From contig JASDFA010000010.1 in the NCBI GenBank assembly GCA_035772735.1, positions 152,584,501 to 152,648,500 of the forward strand: DNA of 64,000 bases. Reading direction: 5' to 3'. The position numbers and the translations under genes are program-made. Under the pieces are notes generated by a model. It worked only from the letters and a program-made list of their open reading frames with translations. It did no database searches and had not been told where the DNA came from. Shown here piece by piece: positions 37,652-46,974 of the stretch. The first letter of the stretch is position 1. Each line of letters opens with the position of its first letter. Source of the stretch: Datura wrightii. Taxonomy: Eukaryota > Streptophyta > Magnoliopsida > Solanales > Solanaceae.

Positions 37652-37883
37652 GTTAATCGTTTTACTCTATGATTCTATCTAATTTTCATGATCATTTCAT
37701 GTGTGCAAGTTTCTTTTATGTGTACGAATGTGTATGTGAAGTATGAGGTCAGTCCAGCTATGTGGTTTTATTTGGAGGTAGTCATTCCGTGAAAATTTCG
37801 GTTAAAATGATTAGTATATGACTATGATAAATTGTATGTTTCTGTTTGCTTCTTGTTTCCTATATTCGTGGATGAAGGTTTCC

Positions 37884-37894
37884 AGGGGGAATAT
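37884..37894 (+). other. Polypurine tract of C
   Basis: Purine-rich 'aggggga' followed by 'atat' lies directly before the 3' LTR start (37895). Confidence 0.7.
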
Positions 37895-40248
37895 TGTAAT
37901 ACCCTAGAAAGGGCCTAAGAATAGACTCGGGAGTTGAATTTGAAAAGTGCAGAAAATTGACAAAATACCACAGGACGAGCGACTCAACGACTCATGGTTG
38001 GATACCACGAGTCGTCGGAAGCAGTCGTGGTACGGGGGGGAGGGGGGCGGGTTCAGGGGAGAAGTGGTTAAAATGGATGGTGCAATGACCCATTGTCAGG
38101 AACAGTGAGTCGTTGTTAGCGGTCATAGGAAGGGATGAACTTAGACGGATGGGGAAACAACGGGGCATCCCACGATCCGTGGTAAGAAGAGACGACCCAT
38201 TGTTTTTAGTCGTTACTTGTGGGTTGAGAATTCCAGTGCATGCCACGGATTGAGACCACGACTCGTTGGAAGCCACCACGAGTCGTGGTGAGGCTTGTGG
38301 TAAGGGAGGTCAGAATGGTCAAGGTGTTGACAACGGTCGATCCAACGACCCGTTGATTGAAGCAACGACTCGTCCTGACAAGTCGTGGGAAGAACCTGAG
38401 GTTTTTCGTGAGGCAGTAGACCCAATGACTCGATACACGGGTCGTGGTATCGTGCAACGAACCATTGGATCATTCGTTGGTCCGTCCAGAGCAGTTTCCA
38501 GGGAAATTTTATTAAGGGAAATTGCGACTTTTCTACGCTAAAGGATCCTAGACCACGTCGTTTTGACTTATGAAAGGTGGGATTTAGGGTAATAACCTAC
38601 TCTAAGCCCTTACTCATGCATGCAAGAGTATAGGGAGTTGTTCCAAGAGAGATTCAAGGTTCCTTCTTCAATTCCCTGTGGGCTTTCAAAGGAGGGTAAG
38701 AATCAGTCAATCCCAGGTATGTAAGGTCTTCAATAGGTGGAATCTTTCACACCCATGCTCCTACTCTATTATTTTACTTAAAATTTATTTTAATCTCATG
38801 GGGTTTTGTATTTAATTTGTATCAAAATTTGATGATTTAATTATGGGTCTTGAAATTTTGAAACCTTATCATTTTCTACTGATTTTGATCATCTTTTGAA
38901 TACTAAAATGATATTAATATGGCTGATTTCGTATTTTTAATCAATTAAGTTTAATTATGCATGCCCCATGATTAACCAATTTATGATCCATTGATGTTTT
39001 TGATAAGCCCAGTAGTAGTATTTTTTTTTTTATTATTATTTAAATTGAATTTATTTCGATTCAACATGTATTATGAATTAAATCATGAATATATTATGTT
39101 ATCTATTATGATCCTATGGAAATTTAAACTATATGCATGAACTACAAGTATATATGTAATTTATTAAGCATGAATCATGTTTTTGGCCGACCCACGGGCC
39201 TTAACTCATGGCTGATTTACCTATCTATATGCATGCTTCTAATTATCATGATTTAACTAGCCATGAACTCATGCATGATATACTATGAGCACTATATATA
39301 TATATTTTGGGAGTAGTATCGAACACCGAGTAGGTTCAGGGCTCACATTTAAGTCCCGGATCTCATGAACTACATGCCACCGTAGGTATGTTGGGACCCC
39401 TCTCATGTTTTTCCCTGGAGTAAATGGCCCTTTCTCATGTGTGATCACACCCTTCATGGTTCCTACTCTTGGCAAGGTACGAACACCCTCCCGGCTAGGG
39501 TTACAAGTCGGGCTTCATGTGTGCTCATGTGAGGTATGTCGGTTAAGAGAATAACCCACTGTTCCTCATGATCTATGCATGTTATTCTTATTGATTTTTT
39601 TACTCATGTCATGCTAATTAAAGCTCTCATCTTATGATTTCGACTGTGTTGGCATTGCGAATGTATTGAAAACCTTGAGCTCTACGTTATATTATATTGT
39701 TTACAATTTGAACGTGATGTCCTATTCTTATAATTGATTTAAATCTCATATATGTTTTAAGTGTCTGTTTTACTTACCTTGCATACTCGGTACATTCCAC
39801 ATACTTATCCCATAGTTGCTATGCTGTATCAATTTATGATACAAGACCCGATTCTCAGGCTCATTTCCCGCTCCTAGCTTGCTTCCGGTATCATCCCTCC
39901 ATCCCAGTTGGTGAGTCCTCATGTTTTGAGGACCTTATGTTCAGACTCTATCTTTCTTTCAGTTTCAGTATACTAGGGTTAGTTGGGATCTTGTCCCTCC
40001 AACACATCTATTATGACTAGAGTCTTTTCAGACTGTATGTAGTAGTCAGCGTCTATGTAAGAATCTTGTATCGTCGTCTTTACTATTTCATGTCATGAAC
40101 TCCTTTATTTCATGTTATTATGTTCTTTATGTTAAGTCTTCCATTCATGTGATTAAATTAGATGTATGCTCATGCCATGGGTTGACTTGGGGTCTCTCGG
40201 GCTCCTCATCCCGTGTATACGATCCGGGTGTACGTTCGGGTTGTGACA
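37895..40248 (+). repeat. 3' LTR of C
   Basis: The 2354-bp LTR runs from TGTAATACCC to GTTGTGACA. Compared with the 5' copy it has about 52 extra AT-rich bases at 39013-39064, plus scattered substitutions, many of them C/T or G/A. Confidence 0.95.
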
Positions 40249-43200
40249 TAAAAGTTATAGTAAGCTGCCTGTGGAGGGTTAGGGCTGAATGCTTCGGAGC
40301 ATGTCCGATCAGTAGCAGCCCCGCAGTTGTTCTAACTGGAGGAACTAAATAGTTGGTTGTCTATGACCTTGCTGTTTGCATATGAGCTATCATTGTCCTA
40401 GCATGAGCTTCAAAATATTGCTTAGGCCACTCCGGACCTCGCCCTATTCTATCTAGGCCGTTAGAGACTATAATCACTGACAAGGCCCTCTGGTCAGGCG
40501 TAGGCATACGGGGTGTGCCAGTTGGCAGTTATACAGACTATTCTAGGGGCGAGTAGTGGTCGTGTTAGGCCTAAGGGGGCCAGATATGCCTTTTCAGTGG
40601 CTAGATTGAGACTAAAATATAGTACTTCGGTCGGGATTGACCCCATATAGTATAGCCCTCCATTGACCAACTTTAGGGTTACTGAATATGTCGTTGCCTA
40701 CGGGGTTATGGATTGCTTAGAGGAGCTATGTGACGTTGCTCAGAGGAGCTATGTGATGTCTGAAACGACTATGTTCAGTCCAATAAGGCCATATTTATGT
40801 CCATACATATATGGACCTATTTTGATTCCATACTGGCATTACTGACCCTCTGTCGAGCCTTGTGTGCCTAGGGTGCAGTTACAAGAGCCCAACGGGCTCA
40901 GACATTGTTACAGGAGTCCAACAGGCTCAGTTGCAGACCCAGAGGCCAGGTAAGTTGGCTATAGTTACCAGTAGAATCATAAGGACCTGGTTAGGGATAT
41001 ATAGGTTGAATTATACTTGCCAAGGCTTATGGGGGCCTCGGTAGGTTATTTCTGCTCTGCTTGCACCTTCTAGGCCTATGGGGGCCAGGTTAGGTTCTTG
41101 TTTGTATACTTGCTTGTTAGATATAGTTTATGGATATATAGCTGTGCAGCTTCAGTTCTTATTTGTGTAGTGGTTTACTAGATGCAGGTTATGAATAAGA
41201 AAGCTTACAGGTTAACTTTTGTCCTTGTCGCTGATTACTTTCTGTTCTTTATCAGTCTCTATTCAGCTTTATTACTGCCTTACATATTCGGTATTTATTG
41301 TACTGACGTCCACGCGTGTGGCATTGCATACTTGCCTGCAGGTTTCGACAGATAGGGTTCAGGACCTCCTTAGCAGCTTTTCGGAGTCAGTAGATTGGTC
41401 AGCTCCTTTCGTTCGGAGCTGCCAGATAGTAGAGGTTTACTTGTCCTTATTATATATATTTTGGGTAGGCAGGTGTCCTGTCCCATCCAATATTTTCACT
41501 CTTAGAGGCTTACAGACTACAGTCTTCAGTTAGCTGGTTGTTATTGACCATGTGGGGCCTATATATGTTATATTTTGTGTGTTGGTCGTGTGAGGCCTAG
41601 TATATCTAGATAGTAGCAGCCTTGTCGTCTATAGTATGAATATTATGCCTCTTTTCCTTATATTATGACTAGACAGAATGGTGGTCTTGTCAGCCTACAT
41701 AAGATCGCTTTATTGTTGTGTTTATTGGGTTAACTGTTTTCTTTTACAGGTTGCTATGTGGCCTTGTCGGCACGAGGCTATGTTTACAACCGAGATATAG
41801 CAGTTTGTTTTCTTAGTTTTAAGTTTCTGGCAGGCACCAGTGGTGCATATGCCTAGCTAGGTCATCCCAAGTCCCAGTGTGGTAGTAGGTGCCAGTCATG
41901 CCTCCCAAAGTGGGGCGTGACAATATGCTAGGCACACGCCTCCATCACATCACCATGAACACTCCTACATTGAACATCGATGTAAACACATGTTAGAGGG
42001 TCTTATTTCTACCCTTCCAGTCATGACCTGCAGGGGACTTTAGAAATTCATATATTTTACCGGCGTGGTACCCGCTCTCACTTATCTGCTCGTCTAGATG
42101 CTTCCCTCGAACACGATCCACTCAACCATCATTGCTCGACCGAATGCCCCCCTCAGGCACGAGCCACTCATCTCAGGACATTCATATTATCCACTGGCAT
42201 CCACACATCACAGTGCTTTATTACTCAGTTAGTTATTTAACCCTTGGGAGGCCTCATCTTACCTTCCTCAACTTAAATACTCACATAATTAGTTGTTCAA
42301 ACAACACAAACAAACAAGAAAAATCTCTTAGCATCCATTTTCCACATCACTTAAATAATGATTCAATAGCAAATACCATTCAATATTAGAATTCAACAGA
42401 AAATTATGACTACAAGCAATGTCTGAAGACCAAATCCACATATAGTCATTCCACACAATACATCTTATTATTCAAGTCTAACTTCTTCTAAATCACAACC
42501 TACCTCGATTGAAGATGGAAAACCTCAAGTTACTCCGCTGGAGGATTACCTTTTCTTAGCGCTTTTGAACGTTCAAAATCTAGTACGGAAGATTAACGGG
42601 GAATCAATAGACTATTTCGGGGAACAAGGGTTTTGGAAATTCAAAGTCGCCCCCATTCTACTCGTCTCATGGGGTTTTAATTCTTACCTACGAGTAATTC
42701 ATCCCACTCTAATCCTATCATTGATCATTGAACCTCAATTCATGGGATTTCCACTCCCCAAACCCTCCGTCGGCCAGTTTTAACACTAAATTTCCTACTT
42801 TTACCAAACTCTATGTCTCCAATTTTAGAAATGATGAGCTAGCACCATCTCGTTCACCCTAGGGAGTAATAATTACATGCTTACAAACCTAGGAATCAAT
42901 AACCTTCACCACCCAACCAATTTCCCCTACTCTCATAGTCCTAGGATTTTTCAACCTAGGATTTCCACCATTGTAGGTCCCCCTAACGATTTTAAGAGGT
43001 TAGAGCATCAAAGTAAAGAGAATAAACTAAGATTCTTACCTTTGAGAAGGGAAAACCTTTATGCACTTAGAGAATTCGCTTTGAGTTCTCACAGTTCATG
43101 TTTGAGATAATGGTATAAACCCCCTGAAATTTCACTTAAAATCCACTTACTGGTTCCAGTCATCTGCTGCAGTGGTTATATTTCCGCCGTAGCAGACCCG

Positions 43201-43475
43201 CTACAGCACCCAAGACACCATCACAATGGATCCGATGGTATATTTCCTGCTCCATTACAGTGGGCCTCCGGTAGTTGTAGCGGTCTCATTGCAGTAGTTA
43301 TCCCTCCCCTGCAGTGGTCCTCCGTAATCAATAGCTCCCATTTCTTGTACATGACCCATCCCCAACTCAAAATTTCCTTAACACTTACTCCACGCCTTCC
43401 TACCAACAATTAGGCTAGAGAGGGGTGTTCGGTGTTGTTTTCCCCCCGTAATAACAGATGGATTGTTATATATGA

Positions 43476-43620
43476 TCTCACAATAAAAATATTTTTTCTC
43501 ATTAATTTGAATTTATTGTTATAATAATAATTTTTTTAACTCTACCAATAATATTAGTGCTATCATAATAAAGCAACATTAGAGAAATTGATTTCTAATT
43601 ATAAAGTGATTGATATAATA
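43476..43620 (-). pseudogene. pol: copia H RNase H, part upstream of A
   Basis: The minus strand reads 'ALLYYDSTNIIGRVKKI' and 'KFKLMRKNIFIVR', resembling copia '(L/I)HCD..(A)(A/S)IG.AK' and 'KSRHIRLRH..VR'. With one target duplication removed it continues into 13111 and 'SYLKSGTINIKY'. The family's Cys of 'CD' reads Tyr. Confidence 0.6.
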
Positions 43621-43862
43621 AATTTCTAAATCAATTCACTTTTTCACTAGTTGAAGCTAAAACTCACACTTTGGCCGACAATAGGCTTATGTAGCAACAT
43701 TATCAGTATTGATAAAATATGGTGATATTTAATGTGCCATCTGTTGTATTTTTATTATTTAAATGTATCAAATATAAATATACTAATTAATGTGTTGAGT
43801 TAAATATGGACTACTATCATTTTAAAATGGCAAATTACCAAAAATCATGCTATAATTAAAAC

Positions 43863-44480
43863 ATGATTTTTAATATCTCTCTTTCTCTCTCTCTCCCCTC
43901 GCTCTTTGCCCTATCTGACCCTTATCTCTCTCTTCCGCTCTCTTTCTCTCTTTTTTCCCTCTCTCTCTCCCTGCTTGTATACTTTTTTCACCTCTCTGTA
44001 TTTGTACTTGTATTTTCACCCTTCTCTATTTGTATTTCTATAATCTTTGAGATATTAGACAACTGTATTTGTTGTATTCATACATGCATTTAGGTTGTAT
44101 GCTCTGTCTCTTTGTATGTTGTATTTTCACCTCTCTTTTTGTATTTTTATATTTTTTTAGCTGTCAGACAACTGTATTTGTTGTATTAATACGTGCATTT
44201 AGGTTGTATCCATTCCTTTCTATATCGATTGTATCATTGGTGATATAGAAAATACAAAAAATAACACAAAAAAGAGAGAGGGAGAGAGAAAAAGAGAAAA
44301 AGAGGGATAGAAGAGAAAGAGAGAGAGAACGAGAGAGGGGAGAGAGAGGTGAACGAGAGAGGAGGATTAAGGAGAGGAGAGAGGCGAGCGAGATTGGAGA
44401 GATATTAAGAGATTTCTTCCTTATATGCTAGATTGGAGAGGGATTAAGAGATTTCTTCCTTGTTTGCAAATAAATACAAA
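43863..44480. repeat. Pyrimidine tract facing purine tract (foldback-like)
   Basis: 43870-43985 is almost pure CT ('ctctctttctctctctctcc'-like), and 44268-44400 is almost pure GA ('gagagagg'-like), so the strands could pair as a hairpin with a loop of about 280 bp. The loop contains two direct copies of 'ctgtatttgttgtatt.ata' (44068 and 44171) about 100 bp apart. Next to the GA tract, 'agattggagag' starts at 44391 and 44430, a 39-bp tandem. It looks like a foldback or MITE-type insertion in copia H. The outer ends are not defined. Confidence 0.6.
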
Positions 44481-44825
44481 AAATAGCTAACTAATTAAAA
44501 TATAGTTAGATATTGTAATTATTAATTATGGCCACAATTTGTAAATATTATCTTATTTGTGCTATATTATGTAATTTTTTCAACAATAAACTCAGCCCCA
44601 TGGATTTTTTATAATCTCCAACAAATAGCACAAAATATTTTAATCTGCATAAAAAAAAGCTTTTGAGTACAACAGATAATCTTTTAGAAAATAAGCCATA
44701 ATTTTTTAATACCTAATAAATATATTTAGCTTGCTTGTACATGCTATATACTTCTACACAATATCAAGCCAAGTACAATCAATCACATATCTCATACTTC
44801 AAGCATACTCCTTTTTTTTTTTTAC

Positions 44826-45090
44826 CACATCATTCTCATGTATTTGAATCAAAAGGAATTGCAAGGCATGCACAATCAACAAATTGCATTTCACAATTTC
44901 TTAAAATATAATGTGACTTGCCAAGAAAAATTTCATCACATGTTTTATGATTTTTTTTCATTCCAAGAATAAAATTTATCTCACTCAAATATTGAATGTC
45001 ACCATGACGACTCGAAATATTTTTCATATTTTCTTTGATAACACCCATGTTAGAGCCAAAAATCTCATATTCGATCAATAATATGTGAAT
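44826..45090 (-). pseudogene. pol: copia H reverse transcriptase fragment
   Basis: The minus frame (45078-44836) reads 'IEYEIFGSNMGVIKENMKNIS', then 'INFILGMK' and 'GKSHYI', ending 'IPFDSNT'. It aligns with the copia RT segment after the YVDD box: '(D)(M)LI.GSN...I...K..L', '(A)(D)(V)ILGIK', '(Q)SHYIEK' and 'TP(Y/F)D'. The catalytic YVDD itself would lie just upstream and reads as broken sequence. Confidence 0.7.
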
Positions 45091-45409
45091 TATCCCAAGA
45101 TTAATATATTCAATTGTAACACTTTTTTTAAAGCATTCTCAAATACGCAAAAATCATATTTTTTATGATGAATATTTTTTTTTATTTCGTCAACTCCCAC
45201 TATTTTGAGAAGTTAATGAAAATAAATGTTCATGAAAAGTAGTATCCTTTCCTCCACTTGAATTGAGTAAGTAGAAGATTATTTTACCCGTGCATTTTCT
45301 TTTCATTTCTTGAAGAGACATAGTGATGTTGAAACGGGATGATATTGAGATCTCCTATTTTGATATCCATAATTTTTAAAACTGTAACAAGAATAAATCT
45401 CTTTAAAAT

Positions 45410-45680
45410 TATTGGTGAGCATACCGTAAATTAAAATTAAAATAAAATGAACAAAAATAAACAAATAAATATTCAGGCTAGTCGCGGATATCTCGCTCTC
45501 TTTAAGGAGATTCAAGCCCACTCCAGTGCAATCTTCATCGATCCAGCAATAATATTCTTGACTTGTCCCCACCAGAATACAACAACCCATGTCATATGAC
45601 TCAAACAACTCTGATTAGTTGAAGAGTCCAAATCTCTACCAAAGAAATATCTTCCTTCAATATAAATTAACTCTTTGCTC
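45410..45680 (-). repeat. 5' LTR remnant of copia H
   Basis: About 270 bp match 11685-11945 in the same orientation, with shared blocks 'cggatatctcgctctcttta', 'gatccagca', 'tgactcaaacaactctg' and 'atcttccttcaatata'. The right side breaks off at about 45685, where a different repeat begins. Confidence 0.65.
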
Positions 45681-45693
45681 AGGTATCTATATG

Positions 45694-45728
45694 AAAATTT
45701 TTGACAAGTTTAAGGATTTGTCTATGTA
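45694..45728. repeat. Terminal motif of an interspersed repeat (inverted copy)
   Basis: 'gacaagtttaagg' and 'tctatgtatt' are the reverse complement of the repeat start 'tacatagat..' with 'ttaaacttgtcag' seen at 49391 and 51563. It is probably the right terminal inverted end of a Mutator- or hAT-type MITE. The family is not identified with confidence. Confidence 0.45.
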
Positions 45729-45764
45729 TTCAACCTTTTCTTTTCTAATCAGATTAAAAAAGAT

Positions 45765-46000
45765 ATTACTCCTTTCGTCAATCTAATTACTTGTGCAGTA
45801 TTGATTTAGCAAACCCCTTAAAGAATAATAAATAAAATAATAGTTTTATTATATTATCCTTTGAATTTACTTGAAAAATACATTGGAAAATGCCTATAAG
45901 GATAAATTAGGAACTAAATGATAAATTATATCTTGATTTTTCAAAATGGACATCTATTTTTAATATAGTGAACAAATAAAAATGAACATGAAGAATATTA
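45765..46000. mobile_element. Stowaway-like MITE 1 (degenerate)
   Basis: A 235-bp AT-rich unit begins 'tactcctttcgtc', resembling the CTCCCTCCGTC end of Solanaceae Tc1/mariner-type MITEs, and ends '..aaaatgaac' in imperfect inverted form. The body ('agcaaaccccttaaagaata', 'aggataaattaggaac', 'ataaattatatcttgatttt') is shared with 52552-52799. It has no coding capacity. Confidence 0.65.
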
Positions 46001-46974
46001 CTTTTTATATTACTCTTTAATTTTAAAGGTTACAACATTCAAATGAAAGAAATTTTAATACCTTTTCTTATACTATCCTTAGTATTAAATAACCATATAA
46101 AGTAATAAGAAATTATTACATAAATATACACTTTATAATATTACATTGCATATGTCCAAATTTTTAAGTTTACAATGACATAGCACATTATTTTCTCAAA
46201 GTCGTGATTAAAAACATCAGGAATACAATATTGTACAAAAATTTCATGCATTTTTTTTTACAAAATATCTAAAAACTCAATGTACAATATTATACACCCA
46301 GCATAAAAATATTATACAAAATTTTAAGAAGTGTTTATACATTGATATATACTATTATATAATATTACATTCTGACTTCATCTTTTTCCTCGATTGCAAG
46401 CACTAGATCCATCCAAACGCCTCAAAAACTACACGATATCATTCTAATTAAGATTTAGGATCCTTACTACATACCCAATCTTTTACAACAGTACCTGCTC
46501 AGAACAAAGCTTATTTACGGAAATTCAATTTTTAAATTTTGAAGCATCGAACTTCAACAATAGAAGTCTATGGAGCTTTTGCTTACAACAATACCAATAA
46601 AAAAGAAAGGGATGGGGAAAATGAGAATGCAGAGGAAGATAAGAGAACGGAGGAAGAGATCAGTATTTTGGGTTATTGGGCTAAGGAATGAAAAATAAGT
46701 TTCAATTTATATAGACATTGGGCTAAATTAGGTAAGAAGTTAAAACATTAGCTAAATTTGGTAGCATTATTACCTTATATGATATACAATGTAATTTTTT
46801 CGAGTAATGATAGTTATATTTAGAATTTCAAAGCAATATTAATAGGATTAGTTTAATAAACTATATTTCTAACAAAAGTTTTGTTAAAGATTGTGCAAAG
46901 TCAACATAGATCAAGTAATGAAATATTTTCTTCCCTTTTAATTTATATGTCTTACTTTTACTTTTTGGCTGAAT
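46001..46974. other. AT-rich intergenic DNA; last ~180 bp duplicated at 51.4 kb
   Basis: No gene seen. 46795-46974 is similar to 51400-51563 ('aaagattgtgc.aagtc.acatagat.aagtaatgaaa' is shared) and forms the left flank of the solo LTR that follows. Confidence 0.6.

Larger units (their letters stand above)
31700..40248 (+). mobile_element. Chromovirus 'C', two LTRs, defective, inside B2
   Basis: The LTRs are 31700-34000 and 37895-40248, about 93% identical in the parts I compared. Target duplication: TAAGA (31695-31699) and TAAAA (40249-40253), one mismatch. A Met-tRNA primer site follows the 5' LTR and a purine tract precedes the 3' LTR. The 3.9-kb internal region has Gag, RNase H, part of integrase and the chromodomain tail, but no RT core and no second half of the integrase core. 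It is therefore a deletion derivative that could move only with helper proteins. The tail places it near the Tekay/Del clade. Confidence 0.93.
30201..41922 (+). mobile_element. Solo LTR B2 in the 5' LTR of A, TSD ATATG
   Basis: Begins TGTTACACCCC and ends GGGGCGTGACA like B1. The target duplication ATATG is perfect at 30196-30200 and 41923-41927. LTR parts are 30201-31699 and 40249-41922, 3173 bp together, and they align with B1 through blocks such as 'aaccgagatatag' near 41790 and 'ccaggttaggttcttgtttg' near 41085. The middle is element C. A TATA box lies at 30386-30396. Confidence 0.95.
13112..43470 (-). mobile_element. Tekay/Del-like chromovirus 'A', 30.4 kb with nested insertions
   Basis: Flanking duplication TATGA is perfect at 13107-13111 and 43471-43475. 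The minus-strand element has LTRs at both ends, a Met-tRNA primer site at 29181-29193, and Gag, protease, RT, RNase H, integrase and chromodomain remnants in Ty3/gypsy order. Without later insertions it would be about 13 kb. The LTRs are about 89% identical over the first 160 bp, which makes it older than C and G. Five later insertions interrupt it, two in LTRs and three in the integrase region counting the nested pair. The C-terminal chromodomain-type tail and the primer site point to the Tekay/Del clade. Confidence 0.92.
29198..43470 (-). repeat. 5' LTR of A (interrupted by B2 and C)
   Basis: The LTR parts are 29198-30200 and 41928-43470, 2546 bp together, and align in order with the 3' LTR of A. 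The outer end (43470, minus strand TATAACAATCC, TG changed to TA) is fixed by the TATGA duplication. The sequence switch at 30200/30201 and its return at 41923 is exactly where B2 lies. It contains a (TA)n run at 29677-29715. Confidence 0.9.
11640..45690 (-). mobile_element. Ty1/copia element 'H', outermost layer of the nest
   Basis: Four separate pieces fit one minus-strand copia element: an RT fragment (44826-45090), RNase H on both sides of element A (43476-43620 and 12971-13111), a polypurine tract with 3' LTR to its left (11640-12360), and a second copy of LTR sequence at 45410-45680. With element A (13112-43470) removed, the two LTR-like copies are about 3.4 kb apart. No gag or integrase was seen between the right LTR copy and the RT fragment, so the 5' internal region is deleted. 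Outer limits are approximate. Confidence 0.65.

Noticed and set aside
43863..44093. Ser/Leu-rich 76-codon frame resembling a membrane or secreted peptide
   Set aside because: Produced by the CT-rich tract; low complexity, no conserved neighbour or start context.
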